Below, piece after piece: positions 36,158-47,819 of a DNA stretch of 64,000 bases. The notes under the pieces were generated by a model. That model had not been told where the DNA came from, did no database searches, and worked only from the letters and a program-made list of their open reading frames with translations. The translations under genes were made by a program, and so were the position numbers. The stretch covers positions 1,445,001-1,509,000 of the forward strand of contig VTFK01000013.1 in the NCBI GenBank assembly GCA_009617715.1. Reading direction: 5' to 3'. Origin of the DNA: Plectrocnemia conspersa (lineage: Eukaryota; Arthropoda; Insecta; Trichoptera; Polycentropodidae). Every line of letters begins with the position of its first letter. The first letter of the stretch is position 1.

Positions 36158-38258
36158 CAGGGTGTCGGCCCGAGGGGCAAGCAGTACAGGCGATTGCCTG
36201 GGGCGCAAGAGCTTGTAGGGCGCCGTGATACCAAATAAAGGCGCAATATTTACTTTTAAATTTATCTAAATATATTGGTAAAAAAAAATCTGATATTATT
36301 TGCCGCGCTGATGATTTTTCAAAATAATTTATAACGTTTAAAACTGCGGCAGTGATCGTGTCTTAAAACCAAATAATTTACAAAAATGTAAAATTAGATT
36401 TTTTTATTTTTATTTTTTTTATTTTTAATATGAAACATTTTTACTGTCATTACGTTTTTCTCTAAAATGTTTTTTTTGAACAACGATACGATTTTTTTTA
36501 TTTTTTGAATAGCCACCGTTGTAAAACAAAATAATACAAGTGGCTAACAAATATAAAAAGTTGACAAGGTCTATTTTTTGCCAAAAAAATTATGCTGACA
36601 TAATAAAAACAGCGGAAGTTATCGTAGTTATCGTGTCCTTAATTTTGAGTAAATTTCCTATACAAATTTATTATTTTTAGACAAAATGTGTTTTATAAGG
36701 AATTAAGTTAGGTTGAGTTAAATTATGCTGCGATTTATCATACCATAACCTAACTATCGTAGCATAACCTAACATAGCCTAACACTATAATTTTTGTTTA
36801 GGGGAAAATAGAAAAAGGTATGTAAACGAGTTCTCAATTTTTTACTTACAGGTACACATAAAGAAGGTAACCAGGGCGGTGTGATAGGTGTAAGGTACCC
36901 AGGCGGCATAATATATGGCAGGTCAATTAAAAAGATTTTTTTTAAATTAAATAATTTATAAAAATTATTTAATTTAAATTGTTTTTTTTTAAAATAGTAA
37001 TTTTTTCTATAAATTTATATACATTTAGAGACAGTTACAAGGGCGGTACAACAATTGCAACGAACCCTAGTTTCACAGTATAAGAAGTAGCAATTTAAAA
37101 AAAAATCAAAATATTAATTTTCATAAAAAATAAAAAAAAATTTTTTTTTTTGAATTACAAAAAAAATCTTTAAACTTTTTATAAAAATGAATAATTAAAA
37201 TTGCAACTTCTTATAATGTGCAACCATGCACCTGGTTGCACCGCCCTTGTTACTGCCCCTATTTGAAGATAAATTCATAAAAGGAAGGGTCGATTTAATA
37301 AAATAAATTAATGTAAATATAAAATTTTTCTAAAAGGTTGAAAATAAATTTTTTAAAATTTTTTTTTAAAATTTTTATAAAATATTTAATTTTTTTTTAA
37401 TTGGACCCCTTATAATATGCAGCCTGGATACCTTGCACTTGTTGCACCACTTTGGTGACTGTCTCTATGTGTACCTGAAGGTATAAAATTGAGAACATGT
37501 GTATATATACATTTTTATTTTTTCTCAAGCAAAATTTTTAGTTAGGCTATGTTAGGTTATGCTACGATAGTTAGGTTATGCTATGATAAATTGTAGAATA
37601 ACGTAACTGAACTTACTAAAAAACATTTTTGCCCCTTAGGTTTTATATAAAATTCACTTAAAATTAAGGACACGATAACTTCTACTGCTTTTATTATATT
37701 AGCATATTTTTTTTAGTAAAAAATAGACATTGTCATCTCAGATATGTTTGTTCGCGTTGTTAAAAATAAAAGCAAAATAAAAATTAAAAAAATCTTTTAT
37801 TACATTTTTGTTAGTTATGAGTTTTTAATTGCCGTAGTTTTTAAAATTTAAATTTTTTTCTAAAATGAAATTTTGTATTTATTTTTGCTCAGTTTGTTTT
37901 GCATTTAGTTTTTTTTAAATTTAATATGCTGATGAGTATTCACAAATAAATCATTTTGTACTCTCGGCATTTGACATTTCTCATTGTGAGCTTCACCAAG
38001 GAGATTAGTTTTTTTGGTTCATTTTACTATGTACTTTTTAGAATATTCCACGCGTAAAAAATTGCGACGAAAAAAAAAACTACAAATTCTTAAATACCCA
38101 CAATAGCACAAAAAAGTATTTTGTCAAATATAATATTAGATTACTTTAATTTGAATAATATTTTTGAGCTCATGTAATGAGTAATGAAATTATTAATTGA
38201 AGGAGAGGGCAAAAATGTAGTTTTTACCTGAGGCGCTAAATAACCTGGATTGGCCCTG
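36158..38258. mobile_element. Non-autonomous hAT-like element inserted in the Jockey fossil
   Basis: The ends are CAGGGTGTCGG and TTGGCCCTG, so CAGGG/CCCTG inverted termini, flanked by 8-base direct repeats TTGGGACT (36150-36157) and CTGGGACT (38259-38266) that differ at one base. Eight-base duplications and CAGGG-type termini are typical of hAT transposons. The interrupted reverse transcriptase text continues on the far side, which fixes the boundaries. The 2.1 kb interior has no transposase frame, so movement would have needed a helper. Most of the interior is a large inverted repeat. Confidence 0.75.
36560..37735. repeat. Long inverted repeat, about 0.58 kb per arm
   Basis: The left arm (about 36560-37140) and right arm (about 37160-37735) are complementary over nearly their whole length. 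Examples are CATAACCTAACTATCGTAGC (36741-36760) with its complement in 37555-37580, and CGTGTCCTTAATTTT with its complement near 37665. The centre is A/T homopolymer near 37125-37160. Each arm also holds two direct copies of a 65-base subrepeat (GAGACAGT..CAAGGGCGGT.CAAC type) near 36855 and 37025 on the left, and near 37200 and 37400 on the right. A transcript across it would form a very long hairpin. Confidence 0.8.
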
Positions 38259-38590
38259 CTGGGACTTTATCTTCGCATACTAAACTGGCTAACATTAGCA
38301 AATTTAGGATAATATGAAGCTCAGATTTGGGACGTGATCTTTATATCTAATATCAATATTCTAGAAAGATTCCAGAAAAAAATGCTTACGTTGCTGACCT
38401 TAGGGTGCTTCTTGGTTTGTGTCTAATAAATGACTGCAACTGTGTCAGTGTAAAATAAATAACTAAAAAATATTTGAACACAATAAAAATTTACCATAAG
38501 ATACTAAAAAGTAATCTGCTATAAGACGATTTCACACAATTCGTTATTTCGCACATTTTTAAGATTTTTGTCGATAATTTAAAGTAATGG
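38259..38590 (+). pseudogene. Jockey-like ORF2 fossil, C-terminal part
   Basis: Continues the element broken at 36157. It reads LYLRILNWLTLANLG, then YEAQIWDVI and NINILERFQKKMLT, corresponding to the P-I-W-x-Y-G-x-x-L-W-G and N-I-x-x-L-Q-R-F-Q-x-K-x-L-R region after the reverse transcriptase. A further frame-shifted block near 38470-38560 resembles the last conserved segment. Multiple stops are present. Confidence 0.65.
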
Positions 38591-40189
38591 CTGGTTTGAC
38601 AAATTGAATTTGAGGTATTTTTTACATAATATTAAATTCACTTGAGAATTGGTTGATATAGATAACGATAGTGAAATAAATTCTTTTCAGTACAAAAGAA
38701 TTTATTTCCCCATTGGTAAAAATTATTGCAGATAGAGAATATTTTTCTAGGCAAATATTTATTGTAGACAAAACCGATTTATTTTGAAAAATGCCATATC
38801 GTAAGTTCTTATCGTAGAAAGAATCAGTTGCCCCTGAAGATAAATCTTCTAAAAACTGATTAATATTGTTTCTTGGTGAAAACTTAGCTAGTGATTAAAA
38901 ATTTAAGCTAATCAGAAAGATAAAAAATTGCTATAAGACATTGGAAAGCAAATAAACAAGCTTGGTTTACTGCGTTATTATTTAAAGATTAGTTCACTTT
39001 TAAGTAAATAAATATTTTAAAATATTTTTTTAATTTTTTTTTACATTTTTCTACTTTAGAACATTTAGCATTTGCACATATTTTCAGGAACCAATAATGT
39101 GTGAAAGTCGAAGGACGCCTTTACATTTAACTAAACATGAATAAATTCGTGTAAATATTGTAAAATTAACAAATATATTTAATTAACATAAACAATATCA
39201 TACATACATACACATTAACAAAAATACTAGCAACTGACCTATAATAAAATAATATATTAAGATAGAGGTAAGACTATAAAATAACTTATTTAAGCATAAT
39301 ATAATTTGTGGGAAACTAACTATATATTATTTATTTTTTCTTTTCCAAGTGTCTAGTTTTTGGGAGAAGAGAGAAAGAAAGAAATATATATTGTAAGAAT
39401 TACTTATTATCCAAATAGGAAAATTACATCTTATTAAAAAAAAACTTGAAAAAAGATTATTTACCAAGATATTTTATAAAAATGTTATGAAAGCTACTGA
39501 TTTGTTAATCTAAATAAATCAATAATGATGGTAATATAATTAAATAAAAGTAAATTAATGCAATGTATTTTATTATTACATATGAAATATGTTTTTTTAA
39601 CCCTCGCCAGAATAAATAATTCACAACTCTCTGAAAAGTATTTCAGCGCAATCTATATTTATTACTATCTACAATGTTCAAATATGTAAATAAATAAATA
39701 ATTATCTCGAATTTATAAATAAATAAACAGCAAAGCAAACGTTTCAAGATATCGCAAAAAAAATTGTAAAGATATATTGAATTAATTTAGAATAAAATAC
39801 ATATTAAATTATTTTATAAAAAACATATCTATAGACATATAAGGTCCAAAATATTTTAAATAGATATAAAAATAATATTATTTATGGATACTTTATGACC
39901 CTCTAATCTTAGGTGTATCTAATTGGCTCGAATCTAGAGACGTTATGGAGCTCGGATCGTCTATTATTTATTTTCCCATAATATGTATACTTCTATAAAT
40001 GTGTCAACTAATGATGGTCGCTACAAAGAGTATTATAGAAAACTAAATAGATATTTATCACAAAAAATATAATCGAAATTGTGTCATTAGTATTAATCTA
40101 AAAAATAAAATAAATATAGTATCCCCATAAATATAATTGATGTAATAATATATCATATATCTGCTCACCATAAATTAATTTGCCGAATA
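38591..40189. other. AT-rich gene-free stretch
   Basis: Nothing recognisable beyond homopolymer runs. Confidence 0.5.
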
Positions 40190-40440
40190 CCATCTCAGTA
40201 TATTCCTTGCTCGTTGTGCATTTGCACCAATTTAACGACACATGTGAGGTGTCAGTGTCATTGTAGTAGCGTCATCGTGACACAGCTCTTTAATTGGATA
40301 CAATTGAATGTTGCAATGTTAGTTACCGTAATGAAATCTCAGTTAACATGGAATCGCATCAGGCAATTAACACCGTACTCTCAAAAGCATTATCGCCGAG
40401 AGCTTTGACTAAATAATACCGATCAAATTACTAATCTCAT
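40190..40440. promoter_or_regulatory. GC-richer island with E-box/T-box words
   Basis: CATGTG (40241-40246) is followed directly by AGGTGT (40247-40252), a T-box-like core, with two GTGTCA words nearby. A 64-codon frame is open but unrecognised. Candidate regulatory DNA. Confidence 0.3.
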
Positions 40441-41249
40441 TGACTATTATTTTATTAAAATAATAATATATGATACAATAAAAATAACTAATTGAATTGC
40501 AGTATTTTAATTATGTTAAAACGTGTTTGTTTTAGATCCACATGGTACAATCAAGGTAACCCATAAGCTTAATTAAAACATCAAATTGAGAAATGGGTCA
40601 GAGCCAGTCTTTGAAACACCCCAAACCACGCACGAAAACAATTTCTAACTATAATACACTATTGTCGCAAATTTTCCTATATTGAATTTAGTCTAGACAG
40701 AGGGTTGGTGGTGTACATCGAAATTATTATTTATTGTACAACATGCACGGGAGACTAACTAAATCTTCTTAAAGAATTTAATTTGTCATAGTTTAATATA
40801 TGGCTTTTAACCTATGCGAAAATTTATACTGAATGACAAATAAGGATTCAGGTATTATTTAAAATACTTTTATGGGTTTGGGTTTTATATGTATGTTCGT
40901 TACAGTTATCATATTTTTTTTAAATCACAAAATTTGTACTGTATATTATATTTCATAAATTACCTATTTGGACACAATGTATTAGGTGATTGCTATGAGA
41001 AACTGGTCTGGAAAATCTATATAATGTATATATTGTATATTTGTTATCGTGAATGTGTATTACTAGGGAAAATATATTTTCACTGACATTTAAGTAAAAT
41101 CATATCAAAATGCTGCTATAAACTGTCATATTTGTAAAAAGGCAAAGTGGTCGTGTTAAGTAGTAGTTAGTAAACGTCACATGCTAATCATTTAATTTTA
41201 ATTGAAATAAATAAATAATATTGCATAAAAAATATAAGTTCATCCAACT
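40441..41249. other. AT-rich gene-free stretch
   Basis: A 65-codon Tyr-rich frame at 40889-41086 is unrecognised. Confidence 0.45.
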
Positions 41250-41560
41250 CTTCTCCATTGTATTTGAAGTAGTTGTATAAGTCGGTTAGTCGGTTATTAA
41301 TAGTACTTTTGAGAGTGTATGTGAATATTTTTGTGTAACGAGAGATCGTTGAGTGAAGGAGCGTTTCAGTTAGTGGAGAGGGACCCCAGTTAACCGAGTT
41401 GATCTCTTACGACCTTTAAACGGCTGCCAGTCAGGCCGTTAAGGTTGCTTTGGTCGTTAGGCTAGATTAGAATTTGCGGTTAACCGATAACACCCAGTTA
41501 ACTAGAACTAGGCGTTGGAAACTAATTCAAGCGCGATCGCTTTCGAGAGTTTTTGATGTC
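41250..41560. promoter_or_regulatory. GC-richer island with three GTTAAC sites
   Basis: GTTAAC occurs at 41389-41394, 41479-41484 and 41497-41502, two of them within CAGTTAAC. TCGGTTAGTCGGTTA is a short direct repeat near 41281. All frames are closed. It may be regulatory DNA or a piece of an LTR. Confidence 0.3.
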
Positions 41561-41566
41561 ATGTTT

Positions 41567-41641
41567 CATATATATATATGTATATACATATATAATAATA
41601 TATATATATATATATATATGTATATACATATATAATAATAT
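41567..41641. repeat. Compound TA/TG/TAA microsatellite, duplicated unit
   Basis: The unit ATATATGTATATACATAT followed by ATAATAATAT occurs twice in tandem; each copy carries an internal TGTATATACA palindrome. Confidence 0.7.
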
Positions 41642-42835
41642 TGAGGGGCGTTGGTCAGAAAGTTGATTAAAAAGCATCCATATAAACTTTTATATATCGG
41701 TGATTATATTATGCCTCATAAAATACCCTTTTAATAAAAAAATCAATACAAAATCCTGGGTTGTTTATATACTACTATGACGAAGTTTCAACATCAAAGA
41801 ATCAATCGCCTTTGCGCGTAATCAACTTACATAATTCAGTATATCCCGTCTTGTAACAACTTTTTATATCCTAACCAAGATCATCTTATTTTCATCGCAA
41901 AATTTTGTGGCTTACGTACCTCTCTCGCTCTCTCTCGCTATCTATCTCACCTCATCTCAATTTTTCTGCCACGATGAAATTGTCAAGTTTTCCCATCCGT
42001 CTCTGCAAATTCACTTATTATGTAATATGCGTGACGCATAATACAAGATACATAAATTTTTCATACTTCAATATCGTCACGAGACGTGTGTTATTTTTTC
42101 TACGGATCAACTACATCTAAAGGATATAAAAGCAAAACTTATGAAAAAATATAAAGCTATATTTTTTTAAATCAACTCAAAAGCTCCGTTAGAAATATAT
42201 AATTATAGATAAAACATACTATATAAATTGCAATAAAAAGCAAAAGTTTAAATAAGTATATTCAAATAAGAAATTCGGAAAGTAAAGCTAAGGTACATAA
42301 AATGGTTTTATTTTATTTTTACATTAACTTTTAATTCATTCAGAGCAATATTTAATTAAAAATATAGTCAATATTATTTTTAATGCATTTATTGAATAAA
42401 TTTTAGTTACCATTTCATCAATTAGAGCTTCGAGCATTTATCAATGATCGTATAGGTTATTGATCTAAAAGATACTATTTTTTAGAGCAGATTTTGTTAT
42501 TGCAAAAAATAATCAGACCAGTCGAATGTATTTTGAAAAATGCAATGATCAAAGGGTATGCTAAAAAATGAACACATAATTTATTATCTGGAATATTTGA
42601 CATTCTGACTCGATATTTTTTAATGAAACGTGGGTTTAAGCAAAAAAAAGATGTAACAGATAAAGTAATAACAGCATTTTACAATTGATATATTTGCCTA
42701 TAGTCGTTAAAAATATAGGCAAGTTTATACTAATAGATTTGTAAGAACAAAAATATCCATATGGATTGACAAACATTATCATAAATTGTACAAATAAAAC
42801 ATTTGATTTCGGTGTTCAAAGAAGTCAAAGACGGT
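41642..42835. other. AT-rich stretch with GAGA-like tract
   Basis: TCTCTCGCTCTCTCTCGC (41921-41938) is a GAGA-factor-like tract. No gene; the overlapping 71-codon frame is not recognised. Confidence 0.4.
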
Positions 42836-43082
42836 GTGTTGTGTTAAAATTGTATTTTTTAATAAGTTTTTGAATTACTAGTGAAAAATAATGCATTAAA
42901 CGCTAACTAATTTCTTGATTTTAGTTTCAAAAATTTATTCAATATTTTTTACAAATAAAGATATTTATATAAATAACTTTATTTGTAAAAATTATTGTGA
43001 AAAATAATGCATTAAATGCAAATTTAATTTTTGATTTTGGTTGCAAAAATTTATTTTCTCTCGAAGATTTTAACACAACACA
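42836..43082. repeat. Foldback element with TGTTGTGTTAAAAT ends
   Basis: The ends GTGTTGTGTTAAAAT (about 42837) and its complement (about 43067-43081) are inverted. Inside are two direct copies of GTGAAAAATAATGCATTAAA (about 42880 and 43000) and a central TTACAAATAAAG...CTTTATTTGTAA palindrome. It has the size of a MITE. The terminal word is shared with 17348-17384. Confidence 0.6.
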
Positions 43083-44209
43083 GTTTTTAATTTGTTTTAT
43101 TTGTATAATTTAATTTATTTTTTTATTTTAATCATTCTTCGTTACAATGAAAACATTTTGTATATAAGTTTTTCAGGGACAAATTGCAGATTCGTTATAC
43201 TGGGAATTTCGTTATTTCTGTATTCGTTAAAAAGAGAATAAATATATATAATATATATTCTTATAAACTGAAGCTAATTTTTAATACTTAATATGAGAGA
43301 CCTAACTCAATTTTGATTAATCATCACGATATTAATTTGTGAGATTAAGAAAATCTGGGTAAACCTTATCTGTGATGATCTACATGAATTATAAATTCAT
43401 AATATTTACTAATTTTAATCTCCTAGACATGATAAAAATTTATAGAAATGAGAGTCTATATGGAATTTTAATTCAGATCTTTTAGGTCAATAGCCGCAGA
43501 CTTATACCAGTACGAGCATCGAGTATTTAAAAAAAATTCTTACTTTTATAAATATATAAAATATAATAACTAATTGCTGTCTTTTTAATGTTGACAAATA
43601 TAATTTAAATGACTAACCATTTTGAAAGCTTAGCTTTGGCGCATACATTTGAATTGACAAACTGTGGAAAAGATTGATGATACGCATCCAGGTGATTACT
43701 GTTGTGACACCTGTAGGCATTTCTATTTAATTTAAGCATTGCCATTTATTTAACTACATAGACATATTTTTTTGAATAAATATTGTTTGTTAGATGTAGA
43801 TTTTTATGATTACTCATTCGAGTTTGGTATTGAATAATATCTATTCACCCTTATAATTCTTAAGTTTTTTAAAATTTTCTCTAATAATTAATTATCATTC
43901 ATATTTATCTTAATTACTATTTATTATTTTAGATATAGGTAATATGTTAAGATACTTTTCTTAATATTTTCTGTATACTTGGATATTTTAGATATATTAC
44001 TATTTTTCTGTATCACGCTGAATGTTGAATATATTTTCAATGTATTTAGCTTCTATTTTAACGAGTTTTCCCGATTGGATCATCAGATTTCCCATATTAG
44101 ATACGTTTCCCCTCTACGGACCCTTCGTTTCATACGCTGCGATTTAGGGTCGAGATTTGTTTTTGCGTAATAAAATTTTATCTTTAAATTATTTATCCAT
44201 CGGCTAGGT
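43083..44209. other. AT-rich gene-free stretch
   Basis: A 63-codon plus frame (43979-44170) is unrecognised. Confidence 0.45.
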
Positions 44210-44500
44210 GACCTGCACTAAAAAACATTACTTTTCGTCCCAGCGACCCTCATTTGTCAGGGGCGCCTCTGCGGCCGCCCGCTTGTCATCTTGAGGCTTT
44301 CGGTCCTAAGGGTAGAGACCCTAGGATAACCGTAGCAGCCCTAGGGAAAGCGTACTGTATGCGAATTTCGCTCGCCTAGGCAAAAAAGTGACAGGGCAAG
44401 AAAATTGAAGGAAAGCGGCCGCAAAACGGGCACCCGTACCTTTTTTTACCCCAGGTCCAAATCTGTGTCCCAGAGTCATCGCGATAAGTGAATTTAAATT
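44210..44500 (-). pseudogene. Decayed lola-type C2H2 zinc-finger exon
   Basis: On the minus strand the frame reads GTQIWTWGKKRYGCPFCGR (Cys codons at 44432-44430 and 44423-44421). This is the order seen at the start of C-terminal exons of lola-like BTB zinc-finger transcription factors (W-aromatic, K-R-Y-x-C-P-x-C-G-R). The next frame continues with SFNFLALS where SYNWK..L is expected, but the zinc-binding His and the following CG are not preserved, so a frameshift and substitutions are needed. The block is much GC-richer than its surroundings. The minus frame upstream (to 44771) is AT-rich and not family-like. It could alternatively be a chance match inside a GC-rich transposon end. Confidence 0.35.
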
Positions 44501-44995
44501 GCAAACATGGAATTAAACTTATTTCATTATATGATAGCGATCGTCGTCGTTTGGATTGCTTCGTAACATAAAGTTTTCCATTCGAAATTGTAAAATGTGA
44601 GGAAAATAATTTTTTGCTGTTGTGTTTTGTTGAATTAATAATATGTAGGGTATACTGAAAATAAAAATAGTTATTGAAAAGGTAATATTTCTTTATATTA
44701 CAGATCATTTTAATTTTATTGTAGATAGGTATGTTCATAGAATTATTTTTATACCTTTGTATATAATTCATATATAGTCGTATGTAGACAATTAGACATA
44801 GACATTTAAATATGATAAAAATTTATTGTACAAAATATATGATTTATCAAAATTTTGAACAGAAAAATATAATGTCAGTATTTGGTAATGAGATCAAGTG
44901 ATAATCTCCCAAATCTTCCATCGTGTATCAAAGAACATAAAAGCATTATGATGCTTTCAGATGTAACATTTAGTTGCTGTACAAATTACTTGCAA
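44501..44995. other. AT-rich non-coding stretch
   Basis: Nothing recognisable. Confidence 0.45.
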
Positions 44996-45080
44996 ATACA
45001 CAACTAACGACAATCACTCAAATAATCATTGGCAATCAATGCCGACTACAGTACTTACTCTCAGTAAGTACTGTCTTCTT
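44996..45080. repeat. Dispersed repeat B, copy 2
   Basis: Same orientation as 9075-9160. A local direct repeat of ACTTGCC(T/C)CACTTTTAAAATC follows at about 45115 and 45292. Confidence 0.55.
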
Positions 45081-45629
45081 CAATTTTTATTAAAATTATT
45101 TTATTTTGAGTGTACTTGCCTCACTTTTAAAATCAACAAACAATTAATATCATTGCCCAAAATATATTACTAGTAAAAATTTACGCTGTTATTTGTAGAT
45201 ATGATTATGAATTAATTAAAAACAGAAATTTTAAGATAATTTCTAATGAAAATTAGCTCTAAATCTTTATTTTAACAAAATGGACTTGCCCCACTTTTAA
45301 AATCAATGGCTCATATGTTTCTATTATGTACACATAATAAATATTATTTATTGAATTTGATATATGTTTAAGTAAAATTGTTTTTGTGAAATCACAATAT
45401 ACATTTTCAGATGTTAAAAATTCAAACAATAATTTAAATATATTATTTAATTAAAAACGTCCAAAATATAACTGTTTAATACCAAGTGATTTAATATAAT
45501 TTATTTTAAAACTTTCTAAGAATTCACGATATTGAATTTAACTTTCATCTTTTTGATCCTCAACTTATTATTTATTTAGAATTACCAAGAAAACAACTAA
45601 AGTGAAAAGCGATTTTCAAATAGTATAAT
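45081..45629. other. AT-rich stretch
   Basis: Contains the two ACTTGCC local repeats mentioned above. No gene. Confidence 0.45.
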
Positions 45630-45890
45630 CGTTCCGAGCGATGTACTTCCGCTTCGAGATTTGCCTAATAAATATAAATAATACTAATATTATTTACTCA
45701 AAGGTTAGCAAAGAAAACTTACTCTTACAAGCTTAAAACCACTGCCTGACTCTAAATTACTAGGGGTTGAGAGTTTAACCTCGCTTTGATTAGCGGTCCA
45801 GAGTTGCTCAGACGAATTCGCAGAGCTTTCGCCAAAATCGAACGTTTTATCACCAAAACGTTGGCATATAGACTGTGTGAATTATGGCAA
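45630..45890. other. GC-richer island
   Basis: Mixed composition with CGCTTTGATTAGCGG and similar words. No supported exon. Candidate regulatory DNA. Confidence 0.3.
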
Positions 45891-46763
45891 TTGATTAATT
45901 GGAATTAATTTCATTATGCTGTCTAGGGCTAGAGGTGCAGATATATTCCACTAAAATAACCAAAACGATTTTATATCATCTCTGCTACGACCAACATGAA
46001 TGGTGCTCTTGTGTCTTGCGCCAGACTCCTATAATTGTTAACTCTGAATGCAATAGCATGGATTACACTTTGGTAATTGGGTATCTATTGCCGTTAATAT
46101 TATCTGGTTAGATTTGCATTGTAATATTATAATAATAAATATTTAGTATGTATTATGTATGGTTTTACATATTTTAATAAATCTCTCGAAAGCTTCAGCT
46201 TCTATATTCATTGATAAACTTTAAATTATAAACAAGTCTTAATTGCAGTGTTCAGACTGATTATTCAGAACGAAAGTTATATAATAATTCTCTTAGAACT
46301 AATTATAGAGTGCTAATTATAATATGTTGTTGCTACTCAAAAATATATTGCTAAATGAGTGACGTGACTTTTGTTATTTTATTTAGCATATGCAAAAAAT
46401 GTATGCATCAAGCTTTAAGGTAATATAAATTTATGCATCAAATAAACTAATCGTATTTATAGCACTATCGATAATATCAATTTACATAAGTGGTTTCAGT
46501 ATTCAAAGTCGTTGCCAAATTTAATTGAATCATAGAAGCTACATTCTAAATTTAAATTAGCTAGTGAGCTACCTACCTAAATAAAATTAAAAATTAATTG
46601 AACTCACTTAACACTAAAAAAGACTGCTTAGCTCACACTCAAAAGTATATATTTGCACTTTTATCATTATTAATTAATTACTAATAGGTATGGGTTTTTA
46701 TGGTTATAAAATTACGGTCGCTACATAATACATATTTTTGTTCTGTTTTTTCTTAAATTGAGA
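45891..46763. other. AT-rich gene-free stretch
   Basis: A 70-codon plus frame (45899-46111) is unrecognised. Confidence 0.45.
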
Positions 46764-46829
46764 TATACTGAATACATCTATAATACTGTGTACTATTTAT
46801 TATACAGTATTATAGATGTATTCAGTATA
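46764..46829. repeat. Perfect 26-bp hairpin
   Basis: Arms 46764-46789 and 46804-46829 are exact complements (TACTGAATACATCTATAATA within them) with a 14-base loop. The size is in the range of a pre-miRNA-like or MITE-derived hairpin. Confidence 0.8.
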
Positions 46830-47819
46830 AGAATTTATCAAAGTCTGCTTTTAAATAGAAAATAGCCGATAAAGCGTTATTCATCCGTCTTATCCATGAC
46901 GAAAGAAAAACGAAGAAAAATGCCAAATAAATCTTTAATGAAGCTTTTTAACCCGTCTAGACGATCTATTTTCTTGAATAAACAGACCACATTATTTTGC
47001 ATGGATGCAAACTGAATTTCAGGAATAAAAGATTGCTTAATTTTCACGCATTATTACTAAATTTTCATATATACAATATATAGTATACACATTTTATAAT
47101 TGTTTCAGTAATTGCAGTTTTTAAAAAATATAAAAGTAAAATAAGATTGAGGCCTTTTACAGAGATTTTATTTTGTTGTTGTGGTTAACAAAGCAAAGTC
47201 TTATTTTATGGTGGAAATGCATAATTTTCTTTATTACAAGGGCCATAAATTTAGAGTCGTTTCAGAAAACAAGAGCACCAAATTATATTTTATATTGTGT
47301 TATAAATAAAAATATTTTATGCACGAATAAATTGTACGAAAAACAACTACAAAAATAATAATTATTATATAAGAAAATCATGTAATAAGTAGCCTAAATG
47401 TATTTTTATTTATTATGATTTACTAATTTACTTTAATATATGTTTTACATTTTATGTTTAGGAACATAAATATTATTTAGTAGTTAGGGTAAATTTTCAT
47501 GTTGAATATTTAAAATTCTTTCCAAAGTTTTTAATATGTAAATAAAAATAAAAAGTCATATCGATACTTGTTGTAATATACATGATTTAAAAATCAGAAA
47601 AGCATGTATATTTTTAATTTAAAAACTACTTTTAATCATATAATGAAATTTAACTTCATATCGAAAGAGTGTTTTTTCATTAAATATCTTAAAGAATTAT
47701 ACTTACAGTGAAAAATATATTCACAATACCAAACCAATTAAATATTGCAAATTTCACAATGACATACAATTTCAACTACCAAGCAAATGTACTGTCTTTC
47801 AAATTGTAATGTTACTTTT
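46830..47819. other. AT-rich gene-free stretch
   Basis: Nothing recognisable. Confidence 0.45.

Noticed and set aside
36721..37600. Telomere-like AACCTAAC repeats
   Set aside because: The words form part of the two arms of the long inverted repeat and are not tandem telomeric repeats.
41250..41560. LTR of a retrotransposon
   Set aside because: No matching second copy, primer-binding site or polypurine tract within the window.
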